64,000 nucleotides of DNA from Monodelphis domestica (Eukaryota; Chordata; Mammalia; Didelphimorphia; Didelphidae), in contig NC_077227.1 of assembly GCF_027887165.1 (NCBI RefSeq), positions 551,367,434 to 551,431,433 of the forward strand, read 5' to 3'. Each line of letters starts with the position of its first letter. The stretch's first letter is position 1. The notes under the pieces are model-generated. The model saw only the letters and a program-made list of their open reading frames with translations, had not been told where the DNA came from and did no database searches. Shown here one piece after another: positions 1 through 11,700 of the stretch. Made by a program: the position numbers and the translations under genes.

Positions 1-64
1 ATATTTGAACTGAAGATCTCCTGTCTCTAGGCCTGGCTCTCAATCCACTGAATCACCCACCTTC
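1..64 (-). mobile_element. tRNA-derived SINE head, antisense, cut by the window edge
   Basis: 'ggcctggctctcaatccact' followed by gaatcaccca is the reversed head of the same SINE. Confidence 0.7.
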
Positions 65-159
65 TCCTCTGTATATATAATTTTGACTTTAATTTTAGCA
101 AAATATGCTTGGTTTACTCTCTAATCTATCCTCCTCTAAAAAACTACAAAATCTGAGAG

Positions 160-640
160 GTATGTCTAACTATGCTACTCCATTACTCAAACATTTGCAG
201 TTTCACTGTTAAAATGCAAAAACCTGAGCCTAGCATTCAAAGCACCCCAAAGCTTGGTTTGTACTCCACCTTTCTCATTCTCTTGGTCAATCAGGCTGGC
301 CTACCAGGCTATCGCAAAATGCCATCTTCTTTGTAATGCTCAGGGATTCTCCTAGGTTTGGAATTATTTCTGCCTCATACAGACTTGAGCTTCCTTCAAT
401 GTACAGATCTGGTACAACTCCATGCATAAGGCTTTTCCTGGTCCTCTAGTTTGTAATATTTTCTTCCATTGGAAATTTTCCACACTTTAAATAGACTGGG
501 TATTTATATATATATGAAATATTTTTCTAGGAAAAGTTAACTTCCAGGATAGAGTTCTGCTTCTCTTTTTATATTTCTAGCAACTAGTACAGTATCTTGC
601 ACATAGTAGGTGCTGAAATGCGTTTGAGAGTTGAATAGAA
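160..640 (+). mobile_element. L2 3' region fragment (diverged)
   Basis: 'ccatgcataaggcttttcct' and the end 'agtatcttgcacatagtagg', with 'tgctgaaatg' after it, look like the L2 3' end. The middle is weakly similar. Confidence 0.45.
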
Positions 641-944
641 CTGAATAAGTTTTTTTTTGTTTATAGTACTATAATCATTATTTTCAAACATCACAAAGGG
701 AAAAAATTAGATTTTGCAAATGAGAAAGCCATCTCTGCAGAAGGGCTTTGCTAAATTGAACAATCAGAAGAGTAAGTCAGAAATAGCCTAGAATGAAGGA
801 CTGCAGGAAAACAAGTGGCTACCATGAAGATGGAATTAGGAAAAGAAAAAAAGAGGAAAGAGACATTTCCCCCCCCCCCATAGGTTTCCATCACAATCAC
901 CCAATGTCACCTCCATTGGAGCTGACAATAACTACAGTGACCCA

Positions 945-1310
945 GTTTTTTTTTTTTTTTTTTGGCTAAGGACTGCTGGAGGCAAACAGATTTATCCTCA
1001 TTATAAAGACTTTCAGGTATCTGGGTTTTCCACAAGATGTTGATGATGCTGATGCTGATGCAGCCTGAAAATGATGAGGGCAGAAAGTGATAATGAAAAG
1101 GTCATACATTCTTTTATTGGGCTTCTGAGCAAGAGGGCTTGTCAGTTCTTTCATTCCAGTCCTCCTCTTATTCTCTGGGACAGGACTTTCAAGACTGGTG
1201 CCCAGAAAACTTTGTGAGCTGTCAAGGACTATAAGGTAGCCTGGATAATGAGGTATGAAACCAGTAGTCAAATTCTCCATTTGTACCTGGTATGCCACAA
1301 TCAATGCTTA
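945..1310 (-). other. Unassigned segment with an open frame ending near a poly(T) tract
   Basis: A minus-strand frame of 112 codons (966-1304) is followed on that strand by an A-run (poly-T 946-963 on plus). A CAATAAAAG occurs on the minus strand near 1112-1120. It could be a retroposed transcript end or chance. It does not resemble the TPO tail or any protein I know. Confidence 0.25.
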
Positions 1311-2999
1311 GCATCTTACACTGGAAGACAGGTCTAAATGGGACAGCTCTTCCAGAATTAGACCTGGTGCAGACATGGTTTCATACTATGTAGAAGACGG
1401 CCTATCCTTTTCTATGACATAGGCACTAGAGATGTCTGAGAATAGAGAAATCATCAGGTATTGGACACAAAAAATGCTTTAGATCCCTTCTTGTTTTGCT
1501 CCCAAGGCTCTCTCCTTTTCAATGTTCTTTATAGTTCCATGACACCATCAAGGAGAGAACCTCATTTGGCTTTTTTTGGGTTGTTATTGCTTACTTTGAG
1601 CAAATCACTTCACCTCCTTGGAGGTCAATTTGGCTAACTACTAAATGGTGGGGGGTTGCCCTTGATGCTCTCTAAGGTCTTTTTAAGCTTTGATAGCCTA
1701 TATTCTCTGTACTATGGGAACCCTGGTGCCTACATATCCTCCATTAACAATTCATTGCTTAATGTTAAGAGCTGGACTTCTTCAGTAATCCTTTTTTAAA
1801 AGTATGAATATCTTGCATGTTAGATCCATGCTACCGTATTATGAACCAATTCTAATGTATTTAACACCTGTAATCTCTCTATAAGGAATGTTATTTATTG
1901 ACTGCCAGCCTACATAAGTTCATATCAGTCCACTCAAAGCCCATTCAAAATCCTTAGATCCATGAGATTTTTAGTGGTTTGAAGTAAATTAGGGCAAAGA
2001 AACTATTTTTATTTTTAGTATGTGTCAGAATACATAATAACACTGTTAGGAAAAATATGAAAGCATCTTTAATATCATTATTAGAACAAAGATTTTTTAA
2101 GCAATATTTCAACAATTTGTATATCAGAATATATTCAGTTATTCATAGTAGGTTTTCTTTCCAGTAATTTTGTGATAGAAGCATAAATCCAGGGACAAGA
2201 GTGGGGAACATGACTTGACAAAGTAAAAAAAGCACTCTAAAGGCTCAGTCAACCATCTGATGACTTAGATGTTTTTTCACGCTAACAACATTAATGATGA
2301 GAGTAGTAAGAGCTATCCTTTATTTGATTTAGAAGTACATTTTTCTTCAGTCTCACAGGGAAAGAAGCTCTGTAGCTGGCATATTTTTAAACTTTATATG
2401 TTAAAAGTAAATTTAAATTAATTTTATTTTGTAAAATAGGATTTTGCAATAAAGTCTTATTTTTTGGGCTATGACCTTTTTGTACTAGTCTTTCACTGTC
2501 TAGATGTAGCATTTTCAATTGTCTAGCACACTATCTTTTTTTTTAGAATCTTTTGTGCCTGTAACCTCTCAAGTTAGATACTTCCAATATCAATTGGTAC
2601 CTCACTGTATGTGACCTCAGAGGTGTTAGGCCAATCAGATGCACCAGAGCAAGACTCTACCTTTTCATGTAAAATACCTGGAATTCTACTAAATCATGTA
2701 TTCTCTTGTGTGGGCACCCTGAACCAAGGAGAAATGAAGAGAACCTGATAGAAAACCTGGGTATTAAAAACAGAGGGTGTCTTTTATAGGCTCATAGAAC
2801 TCATTTTGTCTCTTGCCGAACCCTTAAGATTATCAAATCTAAACTCAGAACTTGTATATTCTGTTACCTCAAGATTCCAAGTATTTTTATGACACTAGTG
2901 ACAGTAATTCATTTGGGCTCTCTTCCGTAATCTCCTTTCCTCCTGTTTTTGGATGAATTCTATTAGACCATAAATGACAAGGATCTTTTATGATCATGG

Positions 3000-3185
3000 G
3001 ATCATAGCTAGAGAGCAAGAAGGAATCTTACAGTCCAACCTTTTCAAATTTTAGAAGAGGTAATTGAAATTCAGATTAAGTGATTTAACCAAGGTCAAAT
3101 AGATAGGAAATGTCATCAAGGGGATTTTAACTCAGATTTTTCTGTCGTCAGAAACAGTGCTCTTTCCAAAGTATGATGAAAGTCT
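3000..3185 (-). mobile_element. MIR-family fragment, antisense
   Basis: 'tcttacagtccaaccttttc', 'aggtaattgaaattcagatt', 'acagtgctctttccaaagta'. Confidence 0.6.
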
Positions 3186-3239
3186 TCTCTGGTAAGTTAA
3201 AATGCCCCCACAAAATACTCATTTCTTATCTCCCCTTTA

Positions 3240-3550
3240 AGTTCTAGTAAAAGACAAGAATAATGGAGAATTTTGTAATAACCTTCACATCAAAGTTTAG
3301 CCTAGTATAGGAAACCTTTCCCGAACTTACTAGAATCTAGTTCTTTCCCTTTGTTAATTATCATGTATATATGTAAAGAGACAGAGAGAGACAGAGGAAG
3401 AGATAGAAAGAGAAACAGAAACACAGAGAGACAAAGAAAGAAAGATACTGTTTGCAGTGGGGCTATCTTTTGTCTCTTTTCACATCCTCAGCCCTTAGCA
3501 CTGTGTCTGATACATAATAGGCATCTAATAAATGTTTATTGATACCCTTG
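3240..3550 (+). mobile_element. L2 3' end interrupted by a (GA)-rich tract
   Basis: 'ctttgttaattatcatgtat' before and 'cagcccttagcactgtgtc' ... 'aataaatgtttattga' after a purine tract at about 3377-3445. Confidence 0.65.
3368..3450 (+). repeat. (GA)-rich tract
   Basis: agaga/gaaag units splitting the L2 3' end at 3240-3550. Confidence 0.85.
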
Positions 3551-4014
3551 GGATATAAAAAACCACTGAGGGGAAATTATTGTGCAAAACCTACAACCAA
3601 ACTGCAATGATCACGTTTCTTCCTGCTTTGGACTTTTCTGTAATGTTTTTTTTTTTTTTAAAGGAACTATAGTGCCTCAGAGTGAGCTGCAGTAATGGGG
3701 TATCAAGACTGTAATGAAAATCTTGTTTTCTTTGTAAGTCACTCTGATTGCTTCTTTCTGTTTGAGATTCTAGTGGAAATATATTCTTCCCTGGCTGCTT
3801 TTCAAACTTAGTGCATGGTACTTTGCAAGTCTTTGTCAAGGGGAGAATACAGGAGATAATAAAATATATGTGGAACTCTGCCTTCAATGAGGGAGTGGGT
3901 AGAAACCAAAGAAAGGATGTTTAAAATCTGCTTGAAAAGTTAGGCATTATCATCTCTGCTTTAACTCAAGGAGGACAGGGAGAGGTTTTATTATACATGA
4001 TTTTGTGAAAAAGA

Positions 4015-4470
4015 GTATTGGTTAGTCTTAGAGTCAAGAGATTTTTGGCTGCTTCAAAGCCTGGGTGCAACAGTTGTAAGCTGTGTAACCTAGGCCAAGT
4101 CCAAGAGAAATCCGAGCCTCAGTTTTCTTATCTGTAAAAATGGAACTAATAGTATATAAAGTGCTTTCAAAACCTTATTACAATTTGGACAATAATCATA
4201 TCAAGAAGATTATACACAGAGACAAGGAAGAGTTCGCCAGTGGAAAAAAGTAATCCAAAGGGGAGGTATCATGGTAAAATGGTAGAGGGCTGCCCTAGAA
4301 GCAGCCTACTTCTGATATATAAAAGCTGGATAATCCTGTGCAAGTCACTTAATTTTGCAGTACTTAGAAAACTAAAAGAGCATCTCTGTATGAAATCATG
4401 GGGACTAAAAACTCCCTCAGATACAAAAATCTCAATTTGTGGCAACAGGAAGAGGTAGAAAATTAAATTA
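4015..4470 (+). mobile_element. Two MIR-family SINE fragments
   Basis: First (4015-4190): 'cctcagttttcttatctgta'. Second (4310-4470): 'ctgtgcaagtcacttaattt'. Confidence 0.6.
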
Positions 4471-4619
4471 GAGAATTAGAGAAACTGAGAATTTGAAGGG
4501 ATCTCTTTGATACTTGGGTTAAAAAACTCCCTATAAATAATACACTTGAAAAAGTATTCATTCATAATTTGCCTAAGAACTCCAGTGAGAGGGATCCAAT
4601 TCCTCCTGAAACAATCATT

Positions 4620-5350
4620 TATTCTTTTAGCCAATTTAATTGCTGTCAGTTGGGGAACCAGAGACAAAAAGGAAATTGATTCTGCCTTTAGGGGGCTTTC
4701 ATTTTATCAGATGGAAATGACATATACACAGCTAAAAATGCAAAATTTAGTATATACTTAGCAAATAGAAAGTATTCTGTAGGGAAATGAAGTGTAGGCT
4801 GTGAGGAATCAGAAAGAGATTCCTATGGAAGGGGGCATTTGAATTAAGACTTAAGGAAATAAGGGTTTTTAGGAGGTACAGATGAGTAGGGTTTGAATAT
4901 CAGGCAAGGAGGAAAACTATTAAAAATGCCAAGGTGTGACATGTAATGTTATGTGTGAAAGACAACAAGAAGCTCTGTTTGAATTGTTACGTACGAAAAG
5001 AGAAATAATACATAAGTTTGAAAAAAAGCAGGTTGGAGCTATGTGGTGAGCAACTTTAAATGCCCAAAGACGCATTTTTTATGATTCTAGAATTAACAGG
5101 GAACTACTAAAGTATATTGAACAAAGGAATGACATGGTTGTGTCTGTGGTTTAGAAATGTCATGTTGCCAGTTGTGTGTAACTTGAATTGTAGAAGGGAA
5201 AGACTTGAGACAAGGAAACCAGTTAGAGACAATGATAATATTTCAGGTAAGAGGTAATATAATTTTGAGGCCATGGGAGGGAAGAGAAGAGAGATGGAAA
5301 AGACACAGAATGTGATTGGAAGTGGAAGGGGTAAGGGAGAGGGATGATTT
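4620..5350 (-). mobile_element. L2 fragment, antisense
   Basis: Purine-rich plus strand with the reversed L2 pattern: 'ggaagggggcatttgaatta', 'gtggtgagcaactttaaatg', 'gaacaaaggaatgacatggt'. Confidence 0.55.
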
Positions 5351-5359
5351 GAAAATAAA

Positions 5360-5930
5360 TTAATTAATCAATAAGTCTTCATTAATTTTTTACCATGGCC
5401 AGATTATGCTATGTGTTAAGGAGACAAAGAAACAACAGAAATATTCCTTGCTCTCAATGAGTTTGTTATAAGGAGACAGTATGAGCATATTTACATATAT
5501 AAATAACATTTTGAAATTGAAAATAAGATAATTAAGGGTAATCCACTTCTAACTGTGGAATTTGGTATACCAATATACCACAGGTTTACTTGAATTGAGT
5601 CTTGAAGGAATGCAGAAATTTCAAGAGGAAGAGAGAGAAAAAAGAAGCTAATGCAAAGTCATGAAGACAAGAGTTATGTGCAGAACAATGAGTGGATCAG
5701 CATGCCTGATTGGCATTGCAAATGTATTTGCAAAAAGTATTGCAAATGATTGGGTATGTGGGATGAATAAAATTTTAAAGTTGAAGATGACAACAAAGTT
5801 GAGAATCTGGATGACTAGAAGGATAGTGGTAACCTCAACCCCAACAACTGATAAATATTTGATATGGTTAGTTTTGGAAGACTTTAATTTACTACAAATT
5901 CATGGTACATAGCCTCAGTTAAGACCCTTA
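5360..5930 (-). mobile_element. L2 fragment, antisense, from its 3' end inward
   Basis: 'taatcaataagtcttcatta' ... 'attatgctatgtgttaagga' ... 'ttgagtcttgaaggaatgca'. Reads as an L2 in reverse orientation, head to tail with the copy before it. Confidence 0.55.
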
Positions 5931-5999
5931 ACTACTTTTTGATAAGCTTACTTTACTATTATTTATTCATTATCTTATATGTGTCTATGGTTCCATTTT

Positions 6000-6435
6000 T
6001 TTTTACTTCCCCCCCTCCTTATTACATGTATCACCTCCCTTTCAATTATGGTAGATGACCTACTTTCCTGTTACCTGCACTCTTGAATTTATTTCACCCT
6101 GTGTCTGCCAGGACCTTGCTCCTGTAGTCATCCCATTCCATATATACTTTCAATAGCTCCCCTCTTGCCTGACTTCTCATATCTTTAGAAACACATGCAT
6201 GCATCCCTAGGCCTAAAACATCCTTGGCCCTTAAAAACAAATTAATAGACCCTACCTATCCTCAAGTTATTTTCCAACATTCCTCCTTCCTTTAATTTAT
6301 AAATTCCTAGAATAACTCTTACTCCATTTGTTTGCTTCTTGTGCTTCACAACTCCCTTAAATATTATTTCAGAATTCACTTGTCATTTGAAACTACTCTT
6401 TCAAATAGTACTAATGATACCTTAATATTTAAATA
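6000..6435 (+). mobile_element. L2/CR1-clade LINE fragment (left half)
   Basis: Pyrimidine-rich strand matching the middle of an L2-type ORF2 (CCTCCTTATT... through 'actactctttcaaatagtac', then 'taatgatacc'). It stops where the ERV begins and is continued at 10026. Confidence 0.6.
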
Positions 6436-6991
6436 TGTAAGAGGGATTAAAGACGGTTGACTGGGAATTTTGCTAGACCCGTTAGGGTAAGATGATCTCT
6501 TCAGCTCTTCAGCAGGAGGGAGCAAAAATGGCTGTTCTCTGCCTTAGGCCAGTATATATACAATCTGACTGTTTTTCAAAGTAACAATGTTAATGTAAAG
6601 TTTTAAATTGGAGATGGGGTAGGAATATAGGTTGAGAGGTTTCCCTATGTAATAAGGGACTATTTTGATTGATAATTGATAACTTGGAGTTTGATATTGA
6701 TATCTTGGAGATAGTATTTGGATATAATGTATTTCATTTGGTCTTGGAGTTATGTTTTTATGTTAAATAACTTTGTTACTTTCTTTGTTGTTACTATGGT
6801 TGGCAAAGACTTTGTATAGACTATGTGGAGACTTCTTTGGAGCTAATTTTTTTCTTTCTATTTTATTGGCTATATTCATTTTTTGGAGCTGTTTTATTTG
6901 CTTTAGCAGAACTTTTCTGTTATCATTTTTACATGTGCAATACTCTCTTATCTGTACATTCTGTTAATCTGTACTATTATGTGCTTTCCTT

Positions 6992-7960
6992 TCATAGGGA
7001 CTGTTGTTGATTTTTTGATAGAGCCAGCAATTTTACATGTGAAGCATGGAAGCATGGATCTTTTTGATCAACCTTTATAGATGTTGGGGTTGTCATTACA
7101 ACCATTGTTGGACTGATCCATCTTGGTTCTGTAGGAGATTCCCTATTAAAGTTCTTGACATATACCTTATCTCCTGGTTCTATCTTAAGCAATGAAAAAT
7201 CTAGTGGTATTCTTTGCATAAGCAAGCCCAGTTTTCTTAGTTCCTCTAATCTACGGTTGTATCTGTTTTAAATATTCATGAAGTACACATCCTCCTTTTT
7301 TGTGTCTTCTTTTGTGTCTTTTGTGTCTATTTGAGTCTTCAATTCTTTGTTCATACACTCAAGCTGACCGGGACTTTGGGGCCAATAAACTGAATGATAA
7401 TTGCATTTAATCCCCAAGTTCTTGTAGATTTCTTGCAGAATTTGGGAAGTGAAATGGATCACCCCTTCCCCCCCCCCCCCCAGTCCAAGTCTATGGTATT
7501 GGGAATGCCATGTCTAGGTATTATTTCTTTTAATAGAAATCTCACTACTGTTGCTGTGTCATTTTTTTTTTTGGATGGACATGCTTCAACCCATTTTGTC
7601 AGTCTATCCACAATAACCAATGCATATTTGTATCCCTTGTCTTTAGGCATGTTGATATAATCAATTTGAATACAATACATTGGAAAGGCACATAGCTGAG
7701 TGGTCTACCTCCCAATGTTATTTTCTTAAATTGTCCTTGATTATACCTTCTGCGTGTTTCACATGCCTGACAAGTTCTGATAGTATTTGTTGTTATTCCT
7801 GGTGCTGTCCAAAACCTCTGTACAGTATCCAGAATCCCTTGTACTCTGTAATGTCCATTTGCATGAATTAGGGTATATAGATGTTAATATAGCTTTTTAG
7901 GGAGAATAGGTCTACCCCCTTGAGCAATCCAGACATTGTTGATTAGTTTAGCCCCTAGAT
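6992..7960 (-). pseudogene. ERV pol relic: integrase part
   Basis: In order on the minus strand: a CQAC remnant of the HHCC zinc module (about 7763-7775); the start of the catalytic core with QIDY and YALVIVDRLTKWVEA (7560-7665); HFTSQ and PQSPGQLE with the third acidic residue (7380-7460); and a C-terminal SH3-like segment with PRW, TTPT and HASHVK (7030-7150). The place where the second catalytic Asp should sit is replaced by a run of C (about 7469-7482, plus strand), with a frame shift. The HASHVK ending is typical of gammaretroviral integrases. Confidence 0.87.
7469..7482 (+). repeat. Homopolymer C run inside the ERV integrase relic
   Basis: About 14 C on the plus strand, coinciding with the frame change in the integrase core. 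Similar C/G runs occur at 871-879, 20039-20048 and 39072-39085. Confidence 0.85.
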
Positions 7961-7967
7961 GTTCCTT

Positions 7968-8600
7968 CTATGACTGTATTTCTTCTCTGTTGTAGGCTTC
8001 AGTAAGATTAGATCTTTCAATCCAAGAGAAATTCAGCACATGGTGGGGTCCGAACCTTGCAGTGCATTTTGATGTTACATCTGCTCTATCATTCCCTAGG
8101 GATATTCTGTCCTTTCCATGAGTATGTGCCTTACAATGGATTATGGCCACCTTTTTTGGAAAGCCTACAGCATTTATAATATGGTCTATTAATTTGCCAT
8201 ATGCAATTGGTTTTCCAGCTGAAGTTTTATACCCTCTGTTTTTCCATATGTATGATGAGCAATGTACAGTAGAGAAAGCATAGTACAAGTTCAAAAAAAA
8301 TTAGCTTTTTCCTTTAGCTAACTCTATGGCCATGAGCAGAGCCTGGGACACTACTTGGCAATGATGCATGCCATAGTGTTCTGTCATTGTCAAGTATAGC
8401 TGCCTCTGTGAATTTTCTCCCATTGTGAATATAGGAGGACCCATCTGTGTATAACGCTATTTCTGGATCAATAAGAGGTGTGTCTTTAAGGTGTTCATTT
8501 GGTTTGTGCTTCATTTCTACTACTTGCCCACAATCATGTAATTCTTCTCCACCCATTGGCAAATCAGGAATCAGAGTCACTGGGTTCAATGGTGCAAATC
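7968..8600 (-). pseudogene. ERV pol relic: RNase H part
   Basis: Two minus-strand frames carry an RNase H domain. TDGSS at 8434-8448 holds the first catalytic Asp, and a later segment with GNDRAD (about 8060-8080) follows HCKAHTHG. It is preceded by the LNPVTLIPD-like tether region typical of gammaretroviral pol. A short A-rich interruption near 8295-8315 separates the two frames. Non-functional. Confidence 0.85.
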
Positions 8601-8746
8601 TATGAATTGTGATGTTATTCTTGCCTAACAGAATGACTTCTTAATGGGATATTCTTGCATTGGTGAATGAATGCATATTCTGGGACTATAGCAGTTTTTC
8701 TATTTGGTGTGCAGAATACACATGCAATTTACTTCTCAGTACTATA

Positions 8747-9540
8747 TCATATGATTTCTTGACTATTAGAGCTATAGCTACTATGCTCCTGAGGCAATGC
8801 ACCATTCCTTGTGTGACAGAATTGAGGATCAAATGCAATGGCCCTTAGATTCAGCCCAAAATACTGTGCTAGCATTCCAGAAGCAATGCCTTTAGCTTCA
8901 TGGACATACAAGTGGAATTCTTTCTTATAATCTGGTATTCCCAAAGCTGGAGGTGATAGAATGGAGATGTTCTTTGTCCAATTGCAATGTTTCTTTAATT
9001 TCTTTCTTTGTCAAATCAGTTAAACATTTGGAAATATGAGAATATCCTACTATATATTGTCTTGAGAAACCAGCAACCCCTAGAAAATCTCTAAATCCTT
9101 TCTTAGTTCTAGGGATGCCTAGATTCTGTATGTCTGCTATTCTTTTATTAGAGATTTTCTGGGTTCCCCCTCCAGGACAAATCCCGAACATTAGACTGTT
9201 GGAAGGAACAAATGAATTTTCTTTTTTGAAACTTTATGTCCTCTCTCATGAAACTCTATCAATAACTTCTTTGAATCATCCAAACATGTTTTTGGGTCAG
9301 GTGATGCTAGCAGTAAATCATCCACATAGTGCATTAATCTGCTATGTTTGAAAGTTATGGTGGCTAAGTGTCTGCAGAAATTGACGAAATATTGAAGCGC
9401 ACTCACAATATCCTTGCACTAATCTGGTATAGCACAGCTGAGTTTGTCCCTATTGGAAAGCAAAAATATTTTGAGAATCATGGTGCAATGGTATAGTAAA
9501 GTAAGCACTGCTCAAGCCCAACACTGTACCACCTAGCTTC
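8747..9540 (-). pseudogene. ERV pol relic: reverse transcriptase part
   Basis: Minus-strand frames carry the RT active-site motif YVDD at 9317-9328, followed by LLLA. Just upstream, with a frame change, are palm-domain remnants of the type QGY...SIF and AYFTIPLH (about 9400-9520). Downstream are connection-region remnants including FLGVAGF at 9063-9083. The pieces lie in at least three frames with stop codons. The fingers domain that should precede them is not recognisable. The motif set is that of the gammaretroviral/class I ERV group. Confidence 0.85.
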
Positions 9541-10025
9541 TGGAGGCAATTACCCACCAGTCTGACTTTGATTTAAAGTCTCCTTGGTCCACAGCAAAGC
9601 TGAGGCTACACTGAATACTATTTCTAGGCTAAAACCCACAGAGGAATAAGTATCTAGAGTATAGATAAAACAAAGATGAAGTCAGATATCATGAGTGATT
9701 AAGTCTACCCCAGGAGAGATTAAGGCCCCCACTAAGGTAAACTAAGCAGTTCAATCAAATCCCTTTCAGATTTGGTCTTCTCAGTGTAACAGCAGAGTCA
9801 GGAGGTTCAATTGTCTTCAGGTTCTTGTTAAATATCTTTCTGGAACAATTTTCTATTCACAGAAGGTTTGAGCTGAGACCTGGAGATGTTTCTGTTTCCA
9901 GGGCAAGGATCCAACTCCCCTCGCTGGCCATTGGTTTCTAAGGATTCCCTTCCTCTCAAGATTCTAAAAAGGTTTGCTCTTGCTTCTTCTGGTTCAACTG
10001 TATTCCATGTCATTCTGCTTGCAAT

Positions 10026-11560
10026 GTAGTTTCCTTTTCAAAATCTCCCCCTCACAAATATGATGACTTCTCAGTTCTCATTCTTTTTAACCTATCCATA
10101 ACTTTTGATACTATTGAGAACAACCTTCCTCTCAATAGCATCTCTCACATTGGTTTCCATGACACTGTCTTTTTCTGATCTTTATCCTTCCTGGGTAAGC
10201 AACTCTTTTTTTGTTTTCATCTATCTTCTAATCTAAACTTGAATGTCCCCTAGATTTTTATCCTAAATCTTCTTTTTATATACTTTCTTTATTGGTTATC
10301 TATTTCTAAGGGATCAGTTATTATTTAATGAAAATGACTTTCTGAAGATGACTCCAAAATCTATATCTTAGGATTTGTTCTAAATATCAGTCCTATTTTT
10401 CCTTATGGAAATATCCACCTGGATATTCCATTGGCATCTCAAGCATGAAATTTCCAAAACAGAACTCCTTGTCCTCTTTCTGATTCCAATTCTCCTCTAA
10501 ACTTCTCTATTTCTGTTAAGGACACCAACACCTTCTTGTAATAGGATTTATAATCATGGAGTCATTCTTATCTTCCTGTATCCCAGTCAGTTGCCAACAT
10601 TAATTCTAAATCTCTGATGTTTGTAGAATCTTTTACCTTCTCTTCCTTTATACTGCCACCACCCTACCTCAGGTCCTCAACACTTCCTGTCCTGACTATT
10701 TAAATAACATCCTTATTGATTTTTCCTATATTCTCTTTCTTCTCCAAATTTCTCTATCTCCCTACCAAAAACATCCCCTTAAAAATATATCTGACTGTAT
10801 CTCTCCCCTCTGCAAAAACTTTCATTGGTTCATTATCTTTTGGGTTAAAGACAGACTTTAGTGTAGCAAGGCCTTTCACAATTTAGCTCCAACATGTCTT
10901 TCCAGTCTTAGTACACATTATTCCCTTTTGGTGCTATTATGTTGGAACCAAACCAGAATACTAACTAATTATTCCCCTGGCTTAAACTGGAACATTCTTT
11001 GCCCATTTCCCAAATGCCTCACGTCTGTTCCCATTCTCTCAATGTATCTATCCTTTGTTTTCATGACTCTTTGCTTTACTCTAGCTCTTTCCTATTCCTC
11101 TAATATCTCCCCTCCTTTTCACTACCTGTCAAATTCCTACTTATCCTATAAAGTCCAATTCAAATGCTACTCCACCATAAAACTACTTCAGCTTGTAGGG
11201 AGTAAAAACTTTCTTCTATAGACCTCACTATGCACTTTGTTCTGTAACTGATTAAGACACTTTTGGGGGGTGGTTTACAAATATGGCTTCATTGATGTAG
11301 AAAACACCTTCTTGCCAAGACAGATTGAAATTTAGCACAATGTCTGGCACATAGTTGGTTGGCTGTCATCCATTGTACTTGAAGAGGACCAAAATGACAT
11401 CACTGGTCATATCTTTTGACTTGAGCATAAATTGGATATAAATGAGGCAGTTGTACAAAGTTATCATGCTCAGTCTCTCAGAGTCATCAAAGTCCAAGAC
11501 AAAAGTCAAGATGACTATATGCTTTAAGCATATGGTAAGTGCTTAATAAATTCTTGTTGA
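10026..11560 (+). mobile_element. L2/CR1-clade LINE fragment (right half, with 3' end)
   Basis: Resumes the L2 copy broken by the ERV: 'ttcacaatttagctccaac' (about 10872-10890), then L2 reverse-transcriptase-end and 3' UTR sequence. The 3' tail 'cacaatgtctggcacatag' is split by a SINE and ends 'taagtgcttaataaattctt'. Frames are broken. Confidence 0.7.
11361..11530 (+). mobile_element. SINE inserted in the L2 3' tail
   Basis: 'gtcatccattgtacttgaag', 'aggaccaaaatgacatcactg' and 'agtccaagacaaaagtcaag' resemble the first part of a marsupial SINE known to me by pattern, not by a certain name. L2 tail sequence lies directly on both sides. Confidence 0.55.
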
Positions 11561-11579
11561 CTTCCTGATATACAACTTA

Positions 11580-11700
11580 TTGTTTTAGATACTTTCCTGG
11601 AATATTGTGAGGTTAAGTGATATATGTGGGGTTATATAGCCAGTGAGTATCAGAAATAGGAATTGAACATAAGTCTTCTTGACTCCAAAGGTCACTATTT
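11580..11700 (-). mobile_element. MIR-family fragment, antisense
   Basis: 'ttgtgaggttaagtgatata', 'gtcttcttgactccaaaggt'. Confidence 0.5.

Larger units (their letters stand above)
6436..10025 (-). mobile_element. Old class I (gammaretrovirus-like) endogenous retrovirus relic inserted in an L2
   Basis: The minus strand carries a broken pol gene running RT (high coordinates) to integrase (low coordinates). The flanks are two halves of one L2 copy (6000-6435 and 10026-11340), so the outer limits are inferred from where L2 sequence stops and resumes. I see no matching long terminal repeats: the left end (from about 6436) and right end (9550-10025) do not resemble each other. No gag, protease or env can be recognised. 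9550-10025 and 6440-6990 are unassigned parts of the insertion. Many stops and frame changes show that it is long dead. Confidence 0.75.

Noticed and set aside
3351..3542. Arg/Glu-rich open frame
   Set aside because: Translation of a GA-repeat within an L2 3' end.
6773..7010. Two hydrophobic plus-strand frames that look like membrane proteins
   Set aside because: T-rich antisense of the ERV insertion; hydrophobicity follows from base composition.
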